Part shown: piece by piece, positions 35,493 through 44,541 of the stretch
Layout: each line of letters starts with the position of its first letter
Numbering within the stretch: the first letter of the stretch is position 1
Source: Rhodococcus sp. 4CII
Lineage (GTDB): Bacteria > Actinomycetota > Actinomycetes > Mycobacteriales > Mycobacteriaceae
Assembly (NCBI RefSeq): GCF_014256275.1
Contig: NZ_JACCFE010000002.1
Coordinates: 682,001 to 746,000 of the forward strand
Direction of reading: 5' to 3'
Length of the DNA: 64,000 bases
Made by a program: the position numbers and the translations under genes
Notes under the pieces: generated by a model
The model's input: the letters and a program-made list of their open reading frames with translations, nothing else
Databases searched by the model: none
What the model was told of the DNA's origin: nothing

Positions 35493-36491
35493 TCACTCCG
35501 GCTTCGTCCGGCGGCCGAGCAACTGGCCGATCGCGTCCTGCACCACGAGACCTTCGTGGCACACCCGGTGCACTGCATCGGTGAGCGGCATCTCGACGTC
35601 GTAGCTCGCCGCGAGAGCCCGCACCGACGAGCACGACTTGACGCCCTCGGCGACCTGACCGTGGGTGGCGGCCTGGGCGCTCTCGATCGAACCGCCCTGA
35701 CCGAGACGCTCTCCGAACGACCGGTTTCGCGACAGCGGCGACGTGCAGGTGGCAACCAGATCGCCCACCCCGGCGAGGCCCGCGAGCGTGGCGGGCTTCG
35801 CACCGAGCGCGACTCCCAGCCGGATGATCTCGGCGAGACCGCGAGTAATGATGCTGGCGATCGTGTTCTCTCCCAAACCGATTCCCGACGCCATACCGCA
35901 CGCGAGGGCGATCACGTTCTTGCAGGCGCCGCCGATCTCGCAACCGATGACGTCCGAATTCGTGTAGGGGCGGAAGTATCCGGTGGCCGACGCCTTCTGC
36001 AAGGCGAGCGCCCGCACCGAATCCGTGCACGCGACGACCGTGGCCGCCGGCTGACCGATCGCGATCTCGCGGGCCAGGTTGGGCCCGGACAGCACGGCGA
36101 CGCGCCCCGGATCGGCGCCGGTGACCTGAATGATCACCTGACTCATCCGCATGAGGGTGCCTGTCTCGATTCCCTTGGCGAGGCTGAGCATCGTGGCGTC
36201 CTCGGGGATCATCGGACTCCATACCTGCAGGTTGTCGCGCAGGGACTGCGACGGCACCGCGAGGACGACGATGTCGGCGCCGTCGAGGGCCGCCCGGGCG
36301 TCGTCGGTGGCGGTCAGCGACGGCGGCAGGGCGATGCCCGGCAGATAGTCCGTGTTCTCGTGCCGCGTGACGATCGACTCGGCGACCTCACCGCGTCGCG
36401 CCCACATGGTGACATCCGTCCCGGCCTCGGCCAGGACCTTCGCAAATGCCGTCCCCCATGAACCCGCTCCCAGCACCGCAGCCTTGCTCAC
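35493..36491 (-). CDS. gpsA: glycerol-3-phosphate dehydrogenase [NAD(P)+]
   Basis: GpsA makes sn-glycerol-3-phosphate for phospholipids. The 332-residue product opens with SKAAVLGAGSWGTAFAKVLA (Rossmann GxGxxG), then HENTDYLPGIALPPSL, VLSGPNLAREIAIGQPAAT, CEIGGACKNVIALACGMASG (catalytic Lys region) and LAGVGDLVATCTSPLSRNR. The start is GTG 36489-36491 with GAGGGG 7 nt upstream. It is divergent from fbiD across 150 bp, as in mycobacteria. Confidence 0.95.
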   Translation of the reverse strand: MSKAAVLGAGSWGTAFAKVLAEAGTDVTMWARRGEVAESIVTRHENTDYLPGIALPPSLTATDDARAALDGADIVVLAVPSQSLRDNLQVWSPMIPEDATMLSLAKGIETGTLMRMSQVIIQVTGADPGRVAVLSGPNLAREIAIGQPAATVVACTDSVRALALQKASATGYFRPYTNSDVIGCEIGGACKNVIALACGMASGIGLGENTIASIITRGLAEIIRLGVALGAKPATLAGLAGVGDLVATCTSPLSRNRSFGERLGQGGSIESAQAATHGQVAEGVKSCSSVRALAASYDVEMPLTDAVHRVCHEGLVVQDAIGQLLGRRTKPE

Positions 36492-36641
36492 ACAGCACCC
36501 CTCGTCGTTCGTTCCCGATACATCGCCCACAGTATTGCCGATACCGAGGTCGGACGCTGCCCCGCTACCGAACCGTGGTCGCCGCCCGGCCGGATGCGGG
36601 CGCTCGGAGCACCGCCGCCGGCGGACTGGCAAGATGTCCAC

Positions 36642-37358
36642 ATGAGCACAGCGACCCGAGCCGTGGCGCCGCGCGCCCACGTACTCGTCGCCGTGAAGGA
36701 ACTTCACGCAGCCAAGACGCGACTGTCGGGTGTCTTCGACACGGCCGACCGCACCGGGCTGGTGCTGTCGATGCTCCGCGACACCCTCTCGGTCGTCCGC
36801 GACGTCGCCACCGTAGTCGGTGTCACCGTGGTCACGCCGGACCCCGCCGTGGCCCGGCTCGCCCGCAGCGTCGGTGCGCACGTCTACGCGGACCCCGCCC
36901 CCGCGGAGAGCCGACAGGGCGAGGCCGGGACCGAGCACAGTCTCAACGCGGCGCTGTCGGCGGCGGCCGACCACGTCCGGCGCACCGAGCGCGGAGTGGA
37001 CGTCGTCGCCCTGCAGGCAGACCTTCCGTCCCTGCGCGAAGGGGAATTTCGCGAAGCACTCGCGGCCGCGAGAACCGGTGGCCGGTCGGTGGTCGTCGAT
37101 CACCACGGCACCGGAACCGCTGCGCTGTTCTCCTGCGACCCGGCTGTTCCGCTCGATCCCCGATTCGGACCGGGATCGGCGAAGCGGCATCTCGAATCGG
37201 GGGCGCGACGCCTCGACGGGCACTGGCCGGGACTGCGCACCGACGTCGACACCGCCGACGATCTCGACACCGCGCAGGCTCTCGGCGTCGGACCCGCGAC
37301 GAAAGCCGCACTCGACGCTCTCGCACACACCGCCCCCTCCCGCTGCGGAAACGACTAG
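36642..37358 (+). CDS. fbiD: phosphoenolpyruvate/2-phospho-L-lactate guanylyltransferase FbiD (CofC)
   Basis: FbiD activates phosphoenolpyruvate (in mycobacteria) or 2-phospholactate with GTP, the entry to coenzyme F420 side-chain assembly. The 238-residue protein begins the core with HVLVAVKELHAAKTRLSG (nucleotide loop) and shows VALQADLPSLREGEF and VVDHHGTGTAALFSC, then a GxGSxxxH-type FGPGSAKRHLESGARRL. ATG 36642 is used; the upstream region is short and GC-rich. F420 use in this genome is consistent with the PPOX protein at 44.5 kb. Confidence 0.9.
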   Translation: MSTATRAVAPRAHVLVAVKELHAAKTRLSGVFDTADRTGLVLSMLRDTLSVVRDVATVVGVTVVTPDPAVARLARSVGAHVYADPAPAESRQGEAGTEHSLNAALSAAADHVRRTERGVDVVALQADLPSLREGEFREALAAARTGGRSVVVDHHGTGTAALFSCDPAVPLDPRFGPGSAKRHLESGARRLDGHWPGLRTDVDTADDLDTAQALGVGPATKAALDALAHTAPSRCGND

Positions 37359-37476
37359 CTCCGCGCGCGGTATCGAATTGCGGGTTCCGCACGAATGGAA
37401 ATGTGCCCCTTCTCCCGACGGCATGAATTTGTGCCATCGATTGTCCGTGGCCGAATTCTCGAGGGATGATCATGGA

Positions 37477-39690
37477 GTGAGTAATCGTGAAGCACTCGAC
37501 CAGCAGACCGACGTCGACAACAAGGACGGCAGGAACGGGGCCGGCGAAGGCACCGTCGCACCGAACCCCACCAACGTGCCGATGGCTCCCCCCGCTGCGA
37601 CCAGTGCACTCACGAACGCCCTCACCGACGGTCTCCCCGAAGATCGTTACCTCAACCGCGAACTCAGCTGGCTCGATTTCAACGCCCGGGTTCTCGCGCT
37701 CGCCGAGGACACGTCGCTGCCGCTGCTCGAGCGCGCCAAGTTCCTCGCCATCTTCTCGTCCAATCTGGACGAATTCTTCATGGTCCGGGTCGCGGGACTC
37801 AAGCGCCGCGACGAGACCGGACTGTCCGTACGGTCCGCCGACGGTCTCTCCCCGCGCGAACAACTGTCGCTGATCGCGACCCGGACGCAGGAGATCTCGG
37901 AGAAGGCTGCGCGGGTGTTCCTCGACTCCGTGCGTCCGGCGCTTACCTCCGAAGGGATCTCCATCATCGGATGGGCCGATCTCACCGACGACGACCGTGC
38001 GCGCCTGTCCCTGCATTTCCAGGACCAGGTCTTTCCCGTCCTCACTCCCCTCGCCGTCGACCACGCCCACCCGTTCCCCTACATCAGCGGTCTGAGCCTC
38101 AACCTCGCGGTGACGGTGAAGGATGCGGTGACGGGCGGCGAACACTTTGCGCGGGTCAAGGTTCCGGACAACGTCGGTCGGTTCGTCCGGGTCCGCCGCG
38201 ACGAGACTCCATCCTCCATCGACGCGTTCCTGCCCATGGAAGATCTGATCTCCGCACATCTCGACATGCTCTTCCCGGGCATGGAGGTCGTGGAGCACCA
38301 CGCGTTCCGGATCACCCGGAACGCCGATTTCGAGGTCGAGGAAGATCGCGACGAGGATCTCCTCCAGGCGCTCGAGCGGGAACTGGCGCGCCGCCGCTTC
38401 GGGTCCCCGGTGCGGCTCGAGGTCGCGGACGACATGACCGAGCACATGCTCGAACTGCTGCTGCGCGAACTCGACGTCGATCCCGGCGACGTCATCCAGG
38501 TTCCTGGGCTGCTGGATCTGTCGTGCCTCTGGCAGGTGTACGCCGTCGACCGCCCCGCGCTCAAGGACGCGCCGTTCGTTCCGGCAACGCACCCGGCGTT
38601 CGGCGAGCGGGAAACACCCAAGAGCGTCTTCTCCACTCTCCGCGACGGCGACGTCCTGGTCCATCACCCCTACGACTCCTTTTCCACGAGCGTCCAGCGC
38701 TTCATCGAACAAGCCGCCGCCGACCCCCAGGTGCTGGCCATCAAGCAGACCCTGTACCGCACCTCGGGCGACTCCCCCATCGTCGACGCGCTGATCACCG
38801 CCGCAGAGGCGGGCAAACAGGTTGTGGCGCTGGTCGAGATCAAGGCGCGATTCGACGAGCAGGCCAACATCAAGTGGGCCCGAAAACTCGAACACGCGGG
38901 CGTGCACGTCGTCTACGGACTCGTCGGGCTCAAGACCCACTGCAAGACGTGCCTCGTCGTTCGTCGCGAAGGGTCCACCATCCGGCGTTACTGCCACATC
39001 GGAACCGGCAACTACAACCCGAAGACCGCCCGGCTCTACGAAGATATCGGCCTGCTCACCGCTGCGCCCGAGATCGGCGCCGACCTCACGGACCTGTTCA
39101 ATTCCCTGACCGGCTATTCACGGAAGACGCAGTACCGCAACCTCCTCGTCGCGCCGTACGGTGTGCGCCGGGGAATCGTCGAGCGGATCGACGCCGAGGT
39201 GGCGCACCAACTGCGGGGCGACGTCGCCGGAATTCGCCTCAAGGCCAATGCCCTGGTCGACGAACAGGTCATCGACGCGCTGTATCGCGCGTCCAAGGCC
39301 GGTGTGCGCGTCGACATCGTCGTCCGCGGCATCTGCGCTCTCAAACCCGGGGTTCCCGACCTGAGCGAGAACATCCACGTGCGCTCCATTCTCGGACGGT
39401 TCCTCGAGCATTCCCGCGTGTTCCACTTCCGCGGCGCGGACGAATACTGGATCGGCAGCGCCGACATGATGCACCGCAATCTCGACCGTCGCGTCGAGGT
39501 CATGGCACAGGTGAAAGATCCTCGGCTCACCGGTCAGATCGGCGAGATCCTCGATTCGGCACTCGACCCGTCCACGCGATGCTGGGCGCTCGGACCCGAC
39601 GGCCGCTGGGTTCCGTCCCCGGCGCACGGCGAGGAGGTCCGCGACCACCAGGAGGCCATGATGCGGAAACGGATGGGCACCGGATCCTGA
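37477..39690 (+). CDS. ppk1: polyphosphate kinase 1
   Basis: PPK1 reversibly transfers the terminal phosphate of ATP to polyphosphate. The 737-residue protein has the N domain (RYLNRELSWLDFNARVL), head domain (AVDHAHPFPYISGLSLN) and two phospholipase-D-like domains. The autophosphorylated histidine is in RRYCHIGTGNYNPKTARLY (about His507). Other elements are LVEIKARFDEQANIKWARKL and the C-terminal SADMMHRNLDRRVEV. GTG 37477-37479 is the most likely start; a GATGAT at 37465-37470 only 6 nt before it suggests the mRNA could be leaderless. The mutT1 gene follows after 33 bp. Confidence 0.96.
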   Translation: MSNREALDQQTDVDNKDGRNGAGEGTVAPNPTNVPMAPPAATSALTNALTDGLPEDRYLNRELSWLDFNARVLALAEDTSLPLLERAKFLAIFSSNLDEFFMVRVAGLKRRDETGLSVRSADGLSPREQLSLIATRTQEISEKAARVFLDSVRPALTSEGISIIGWADLTDDDRARLSLHFQDQVFPVLTPLAVDHAHPFPYISGLSLNLAVTVKDAVTGGEHFARVKVPDNVGRFVRVRRDETPSSIDAFLPMEDLISAHLDMLFPGMEVVEHHAFRITRNADFEVEEDRDEDLLQALERELARRRFGSPVRLEVADDMTEHMLELLLRELDVDPGDVIQVPGLLDLSCLWQVYAVDRPALKDAPFVPATHPAFGERETPKSVFSTLRDGDVLVHHPYDSFSTSVQRFIEQAAADPQVLAIKQTLYRTSGDSPIVDALITAAEAGKQVVALVEIKARFDEQANIKWARKLEHAGVHVVYGLVGLKTHCKTCLVVRREGSTIRRYCHIGTGNYNPKTARLYEDIGLLTAAPEIGADLTDLFNSLTGYSRKTQYRNLLVAPYGVRRGIVERIDAEVAHQLRGDVAGIRLKANALVDEQVIDALYRASKAGVRVDIVVRGICALKPGVPDLSENIHVRSILGRFLEHSRVFHFRGADEYWIGSADMMHRNLDRRVEVMAQVKDPRLTGQIGEILDSALDPSTRCWALGPDGRWVPSPAHGEEVRDHQEAMMRKRMGTGS

Positions 39691-39723
39691 TCGCGCGAAT
39701 CCGCGGCACAAGGAAGGAACTCG

Positions 39724-40659
39724 GTGAGCAGTTCACCCGGCAAACCGGTCAAAGCCAATATCTTCGCCGCGGGGGCAGTGCTGTGGCGGAAGTCTCCCGA
39801 TAATCCCGACGAGATCGAGATCGCCCTCATTCACCGGCCCAAATACGAGGACTGGTCATTTCCCAAGGGAAAACTCGACCCGGGCGAGACCGCCGTCGTC
39901 GCCGCATTGCGGGAAGTACAAGAGGAGACGGGTATCCGCGGGCGACTCGGGCGGCACCTCGGCGCATTGACGTACCCGATTCCCGGGCATCGCCGGTTGA
40001 AACGAGTGGAGTACTGGGCTGCAGAGGTCCGCGACGGTGAATTCGCTGCCAACAGCGAAGTCGACGAAATGCGGTGGCTTCCGGTATCCGAGGTCGCCGA
40101 TGAATTGTCGTATCCCATGGATCGCAAGATGCTCCGGCGGTTCACGGCGCAGCCGCCCGATACCGCAACGTTGCTTCTCGTGCGGCATGCGAAAGCTGGG
40201 AGCCGGAAACGCTACAAGGGCGACGACACCACCCGGCCCTTGGATGCGGACGGCCGGCGGCAAGCCGACGCGCTCGTCGCACAACTCGACGCGTTCGGAG
40301 CCACCGGCATCACCTCAGCCGATCGGACACGATGCATTCAGACGGTGGAGCCGCTGGCCCTCATGCTGGACACGACCGTCCGGTTGGATTCGCTGCTGTC
40401 CGAGGAGAGTTACTCCGCCGACCCTGCGGCCACCCGCACCCGGGTCCGCAAGATCGCCGCTCTCGGCGGAGTCCAGGTGATCTGCAGTCAGGGCGGTGTC
40501 ATTCCGGATCTGCTCGAGTGGTGGGCGGACATCGACGGTATCGCTCTTCCCCCGGCACGGAACAGAAAAGCGAGCACCTGGGTGCTGTCGCTGTCCGGCG
40601 GCAAATTGATCGCCGCCGACCACATCGACAGTCCCCTCCCCCCATCCCGGAAGAACTGA
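39724..40659 (+). CDS. mutT1: two-domain Nudix/histidine-phosphatase hydrolase MutT1
   Basis: MutT1 cleans oxidised nucleotides; in mycobacteria it hydrolyses 8-oxo-(d)GTP and diadenosine polyphosphates. Residues 1-140 are a Nudix domain with GKLDPGETAVVAALREVQEETG (box quoted in part as GETAVVAALREVQEE). Residues about 145-311 are a histidine-phosphatase domain beginning LLLVRHAKAGSRKRYKG (RHG-like RHA) with ITSADRTRCIQT further on. The fused form is typical of actinobacteria. GTG 39724 has GGAAGGAA upstream. It lies behind ppk and ends before the hairpin at 40686. Confidence 0.95.
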   Translation: MSSSPGKPVKANIFAAGAVLWRKSPDNPDEIEIALIHRPKYEDWSFPKGKLDPGETAVVAALREVQEETGIRGRLGRHLGALTYPIPGHRRLKRVEYWAAEVRDGEFAANSEVDEMRWLPVSEVADELSYPMDRKMLRRFTAQPPDTATLLLVRHAKAGSRKRYKGDDTTRPLDADGRRQADALVAQLDAFGATGITSADRTRCIQTVEPLALMLDTTVRLDSLLSEESYSADPAATRTRVRKIAALGGVQVICSQGGVIPDLLEWWADIDGIALPPARNRKASTWVLSLSGGKLIAADHIDSPLPPSRKN

Positions 40660-40685
40660 CACCCACGGACGGGGAAGTCACGAGA

Positions 40686-40730
40686 AACACAGACAGGCGC
40701 CGACCCCATTGGTCGGCGCCGGTCTGTGTT
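40686..40730. terminator. bidirectional terminator between mutT1 and hupB
   Basis: Inverted repeat in two blocks: AACACAGAC / GTCTGTGTT (9 bp) outside and GGCGCCGACC / GGTCGGCGCC (10 bp) inside, separated by one mismatch, with loop CCATT. It lies exactly between the convergent genes mutT1 and hupB, so it can end both transcripts. Confidence 0.85.
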
Positions 40731-40755
40731 CGGGCGGTCCTGCGTTGTGCTGGTA

Positions 40756-41430
40756 TTACTTGGCGCGCTTCGCGGGAGCCTTCTTTGCTGCGGTCTTCTT
40801 GGCCGGAGCCTTCTTCGCGACGGTCTTCTTCGCTGCCGTGGTCTTGGCCGGAGCCTTCTTCGCGACGGTCTTCTTCGCTGCCGTGGTCTTGGCCGGAGCC
40901 TTCTTCGCGACGGTCTTCTTCGCTGCCGTGGTCTTGGCCGGAGCCTTCTTCGCGACGGTCTTCTTCGCTGCCGTGGTCTTGGCCGGAGCCTTCTTCGCGA
41001 CGGTCTTCTTCGCTGCCGTGGTCTTCGCGGGAGCCGCCTTCTTGGCTGCGGTCTTCTTCGCCGCCGTCTTCTTGGCAGCCTTCTTCGCGGCGGCCTTGGT
41101 GGCCGGCGCCGCTGCGCCACGCTTCACTGCGGGACCGGTGGCCGGAAGCTTCTGGCCGCCAGCGATAACCGCTTTGAACTGAGCGCCCGGACGGAACGCC
41201 GGCACCGACGTCGGCTTGACCTTCACGGTCTCACCCGTGCGCGGGTTACGTGCGACACGTGCCGCACGACGACGCTGCTCGAAGACACCGAAACCGGTGA
41301 TGGTGACGCTGTCGCCGCGGTGCACCGCTCGGACGATCGTGTCCACGACATGCTCGACAGCTTCTGTTGCCGTGCGCCTGTCCGTCCCCAGTTTCTCGGT
41401 CAGAACATCGATGAGCTCTGCCTTATTCAT
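40756..41430 (-). CDS. hupB: histone-like DNA-binding protein HupB
   Basis: HupB is the actinobacterial HU homologue with a lysine-rich eukaryote-histone-H1-like tail. Residues 1-90 form the HU domain (NKAELIDVLTEKLGTDRRTA, DTIVRAVHRGDSVTITGFGVFE, RNPRTGETVKVKPTSVPAF). Residues about 100-224 are Ala/Lys/Pro repeats with five copies of a 15-residue TTAAKKTVAKKAPAK unit. The tail condenses DNA and is acetylated in mycobacteria. The start is ATG 41428-41430. It is monocistronic, convergent with mutT1. Confidence 0.96.
   Translation of the reverse strand: MNKAELIDVLTEKLGTDRRTATEAVEHVVDTIVRAVHRGDSVTITGFGVFEQRRRAARVARNPRTGETVKVKPTSVPAFRPGAQFKAVIAGGQKLPATGPAVKRGAAAPATKAAAKKAAKKTAAKKTAAKKAAPAKTTAAKKTVAKKAPAKTTAAKKTVAKKAPAKTTAAKKTVAKKAPAKTTAAKKTVAKKAPAKTTAAKKTVAKKAPAKKTAAKKAPAKRAK
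40801..41025 (-). repeat. five-copy 45-bp in-frame tandem repeat in the hupB tail
   Basis: Copies begin at 40801, 40846, 40891, 40936 and 40981, each 45 bp and nearly identical at nucleotide level, including third positions. Each codes one 15-residue Lys/Ala/Pro unit of the HupB tail. DNA identity beyond what the protein needs points to recent slippage or recombination, so copy number may vary between strains. Confidence 0.95.
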
Positions 41431-41502
41431 TGAAATTCCTCCGCGAACTAATGGCCCATCATCGGACCGACTACGAACTACGGTAAACCTGAATACCGCA
41501 GG

Positions 41503-41532
41503 AGTCTATGTGCCACGCCAATTCTCATACAA
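41503..41532 (-). promoter_or_regulatory. possible hupB promoter
   Basis: On the minus strand TTGTAT (41527-41532), an 18-bp spacer and TAGACT (41503-41508) lie in the AT-richer 158-bp interval between leuD and hupB, about 70 bp before the hupB start. The match is moderate. Confidence 0.35.
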
Positions 41533-41588
41533 CGCGGCACCATTCTCAGGAACTTATTATCTGGGAGACAGGGCTCCGATTCCAACTT

Positions 41589-42197
41589 TCAGTCGGTCGA
41601 AGCAGGCTCCGGAAGTGTCGTTGGTTTCCAAGAAGGCCTTGACTTTTCAAACTCGGAAATGGCTTCTACCTGCCGTAATGTCAATCCGATGTCGTCCAGA
41701 CCCTCGATCAGACGCCACCGCGTGTAGTCATCAATCTCAAAGGGCACCACGGTGGTTCCGGCGGTCACGGTCTTGTTCTCGAGGTCGACGATCAATTCGA
41801 GACCGGGCTGCTCGTCGAGCAACTTCCAGAGCAGTTCGACGTCCGGCTGGGCCACCTGGGCGGCCAGCAGACCTGCCTTGCCGGCGTTGCCCCGGAAGAT
41901 GTCCGCGAAGCGAGACGCGATCACGACCCGAAATCCGAAGTCGGATAGCGCCCACACGGCATGTTCCCGGGAGGAGCCGGTACCGAAGTCCGGTCCGGCA
42001 ACCAGAACGCTGCCCTTGTCGTACGGGGCGACGTTGAGGACGAAGTTCGGATCGTTGCGCCAGGCGGCGAACAGACCGTCCTCGAAACCGCTGCGGGTCA
42101 CTCGTTTCAGATAGACCGCCGGAATGATCTGGTCCGTGTCCACGTTGGATCGCCGCAGTGGGACGCCGATACCTTTGTGTGTGCTAAAGGATTCCAT
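41589..42197 (-). CDS. leuD: 3-isopropylmalate dehydratase small subunit
   Basis: LeuD is the small subunit that completes the LeuCD isomerase (2-isopropylmalate to 3-isopropylmalate). The 202-residue protein shows GIGVPLRRSNVDTDQIIPA, GPDFGTGSSREHAVWALSD and VIASRFADIFRGNAGKAGLL. It lies 27 bp after leuC. The 158 bp downstream up to hupB hold the hupB promoter but no recognisable terminator. Confidence 0.96.
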   Translation of the reverse strand: MESFSTHKGIGVPLRRSNVDTDQIIPAVYLKRVTRSGFEDGLFAAWRNDPNFVLNVAPYDKGSVLVAGPDFGTGSSREHAVWALSDFGFRVVIASRFADIFRGNAGKAGLLAAQVAQPDVELLWKLLDEQPGLELIVDLENKTVTAGTTVVPFEIDDYTRWRLIEGLDDIGLTLRQVEAISEFEKSRPSWKPTTLPEPASTD

Positions 42198-42224
42198 CGA
42201 AAAATCTCCTAAATTCCTTGAGTC

Positions 42225-43637
42225 CTAGACCAGATCTGCCGGCGCGGACAGCGTTCCCCGGACCGCGGTCGCGGCGGCGACGAGAGGCGAAACCAGATGA
42301 GTGCGGCCGCCCTTGCCCTGCCGTCCCTCGAAATTGCGGTTGGACGTGGAGGCCGAACGCTCGCCGGGCGCGAGCTGATCCGGGTTCATGCCGAGACACA
42401 TCGAGCACCCCGCCTGCCGCCATTCGGCGCCCGCGGTGGTGAAGATCTCGCCGAGACCCTCCTTTTCGGCCTGCGCGCGAACGCGCATCGAGCCCGGGAC
42501 GATGAGCATCCGGACCCCGTCGGCCACGTGGCGGCCCCGCAGCACGTCGGCCACGGCCCGCAGATCCTCGATCCGGCCGTTGGTGCACGAACCGACGAAC
42601 ACCGTGTCGATCGCCACCTCACGCAACGGAGTTCCGGCCTCGAGACCCATGTAGGTCAACGCCTTCTCAGCGGCCTGACGCTCGCTCTCGTCGGCGATCT
42701 CGGCCGGATTCGGCACCGCCTCACCCAGGGGCAGCCCCTGCCCCGGATTGGTACCCCACGTCACGAACGGCGTCAGGGCGCTCGCGTCGATGTGGACCTC
42801 GTTGTCGAAAACTGCACCCTCGTCGGTCTTCAACTGCTCCCACGCCGCCACCGCGGCGTCCCAGTCGGCGCCCTGCGGAGCGTGCGGGCGCCCCTTGATG
42901 AATTCATAGGTGATCTCGTCCGGGGCGATCATTCCGGCCCGCGCACCCGCCTCGATGGACATGTTGCAGATGGTCATCCGCGCTTCCATCGACATCTGTC
43001 GGATCGCTTCGCCGCGGTACTCCAGGACGTAGCCCTGGCCTCCACCTGTTCCGATCTTCGCGATGACGGCCAGAATGAGATCCTTACTCGTCACCCCTTC
43101 CGGTAATACACCGTCGACGGTGATCGCCATCGTCCGGAAGGGACGCAATGACAACGTCTGCGTCGCCATGACGTGCTCGACTTCACTGGTGCCGATACCC
43201 ATCGCAATCGCACCGAAGGCACCGTGCGTGGACGTGTGGCTGTCGCCGCACACCACCGTCATACCGGGCTGGGTGAGACCGAGTTGCGGACCGACGACGT
43301 GGACGATTCCCTGATCGATGTCGCCCATGGGGTGCAGCCGGACACCGAATTCCTCGCAGTTGCGCCGCAGCGTGTCCACCTGAGTCTTGGAAACCGGGTC
43401 GGCGATCGGCTTGTCGATGTCGACGGTGGGGACGTTGTGGTCCTCGGTGGCGATCGTCAGGTCGGGGCGGCGCAGCGGGCGCCCGGCGAGCCGAAGTCCG
43501 TCGAATGCCTGCGGACTCGTCACTTCGTGAACGAGATGCAGATCGATGTAGATGAGGTCGGGGTTGTCTCCCTCACCCCGGACCACGACGTGGTCGTCCC
43601 ACACCTTCTCTGCCAGGGTGCGTGCTTTCTCCGCCAT
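42225..43637 (-). CDS. leuC: 3-isopropylmalate dehydratase large subunit
   Basis: LeuC carries the 4Fe-4S cluster of isopropylmalate isomerase. The 470-residue protein has TVVCGDSHTSTHGAFGAIAM and the three cluster cysteines, one in VFVGSCTNGRIEDLRA and two in AGCSMCLGMNPDQL, plus the SNRNFEGRQGKGGRTHL end signature. I used ATG 43635-43637, which has GGTGGAG upstream. A longer frame goes into the regulatory interval shared with ndgR. Confidence 0.96.
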   Translation of the reverse strand: MAEKARTLAEKVWDDHVVVRGEGDNPDLIYIDLHLVHEVTSPQAFDGLRLAGRPLRRPDLTIATEDHNVPTVDIDKPIADPVSKTQVDTLRRNCEEFGVRLHPMGDIDQGIVHVVGPQLGLTQPGMTVVCGDSHTSTHGAFGAIAMGIGTSEVEHVMATQTLSLRPFRTMAITVDGVLPEGVTSKDLILAVIAKIGTGGGQGYVLEYRGEAIRQMSMEARMTICNMSIEAGARAGMIAPDEITYEFIKGRPHAPQGADWDAAVAAWEQLKTDEGAVFDNEVHIDASALTPFVTWGTNPGQGLPLGEAVPNPAEIADESERQAAEKALTYMGLEAGTPLREVAIDTVFVGSCTNGRIEDLRAVADVLRGRHVADGVRMLIVPGSMRVRAQAEKEGLGEIFTTAGAEWRQAGCSMCLGMNPDQLAPGERSASTSNRNFEGRQGKGGRTHLVSPLVAAATAVRGTLSAPADLV

Positions 43638-43749
43638 CTTCTCCACCTCTGTGTGTCCTCTCGCACGGCGAGCTTCGGGCCGGTCCGCTGTGCGCTTGAT
43701 GTCGTTACCCGCTTCTCGGATACGCACTCGACGTGTGGCCGCTGTGCGC

Positions 43750-43780
43750 TATGATCCCAATATGCGAGAATGTGGTATCG
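43750..43780. promoter_or_regulatory. leuC/ndgR divergent control region with candidate IclR operator
   Basis: The 147 bp between leuC and ndgR contain a good -10 for ndgR, TATGAT (43750-43755), and immediately after it the word ATGTGGTATCG (43770-43780), just before the ndgR start. The same 11 bases, in the other orientation, occur upstream of serA (52182-52192). IclR-type NdgR/LtbR regulators control leuCD from this position in other actinobacteria, so this is a candidate operator; the assignment is inference. Confidence 0.4.
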
Positions 43781-43784
43781 ACCT

Positions 43785-44486
43785 ATGAGACAGCATAGCG
43801 GCATCGGAGTCCTTGACAAAGCGGTAGGCGTACTACATGCCGTGGCCGAGAAGCCCTGCAGCCTCACCGAACTGTGCTCACGCACCGGGCTCCCCCGGGC
43901 CACCGCCCACCGGCTGGCCGTCGGGCTCGAGGTTCACCGCCTCCTGACGCGCGATTCCGACGGGTTGTGGTGCCCCGGACCCGGGCTCGCCGAACTGGCC
44001 GCCACGGCCAACGATCCGCTCGTCTCGGCGGCGGCGCTGGTGCTGCCACGACTACGCGAGATCACCGGTGAAAGCGTGCAGCTGTACCGGCGGGAAGGCA
44101 CGCAACGCGTCTGTGTGGCGGCGATGGAACCGCCCACGGGCCTCCGCGACACCGTTCTCGTCGGAGCGCGTCTGCCGATGAGCGCCGGTTCGGGTGCCAA
44201 GGTCCTCCTCGCCTGGGCCGACCCGCAGACGCAGCGCACGGTGCTCCCCGACGCGGCATTCGGCGAGCGTGTACTCCTCGAGGTCCGTCGGCGCGGCTGG
44301 GCCCAGAGCGCCGCCGAGCGCGAACCCGGCGTCGCCAGTGTCGCCGCCCCCGTCCGGGACTCCTCCGGTGCCGTCATCGCAGCGATCTCGGTGTCCGGAC
44401 CCATCGACAGAATGGGCAGGCGCCCCGGCGCCCGGTGGGCGGCCGACCTTCTCGCCGCCGCGGAGGCGCTGCACAAAAGGCTCTGA
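43785..44486 (+). CDS. ndgR: IclR-family regulator (NdgR/LtbR type)
   Basis: This is a 233-residue IclR regulator: an N-terminal winged helix (GVLDKAVGVLHAVAEKP, LTELCSRTGLPRATAHRL) and an effector domain (LREITGESVQLYRREGTQRV, GVASVAAPVRDSSGAVIAAI). Its divergent position next to leuCD is the arrangement of NdgR in Streptomyces and LtbR in Corynebacterium, regulators of leucine and other amino-acid genes. ATG 43785 is used because the conserved HTH begins a few residues later. Its autoregulation and leuCD repression are inferred from position. Confidence 0.88.
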   Translation: MRQHSGIGVLDKAVGVLHAVAEKPCSLTELCSRTGLPRATAHRLAVGLEVHRLLTRDSDGLWCPGPGLAELAATANDPLVSAAALVLPRLREITGESVQLYRREGTQRVCVAAMEPPTGLRDTVLVGARLPMSAGSGAKVLLAWADPQTQRTVLPDAAFGERVLLEVRRRGWAQSAAEREPGVASVAAPVRDSSGAVIAAISVSGPIDRMGRRPGARWAADLLAAAEALHKRL

Positions 44487-44541
44487 TCACGCGCGACCGA
44501 GTTCACTTGCGACCGATGTTCACTTGCGACGGGAGAAGCCG

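Noticed and set aside
36820..37476. Extension of ppk upstream by about 220 codons
   Set aside because: This frame overlaps fbiD completely and codes no PPK-like sequence; the GTG at 37477 starts the known domain.
40801..41025. CRISPR-like array
   Set aside because: The unit is 45 bp without separate spacers and stays in frame within hupB, so it is a coding minisatellite.
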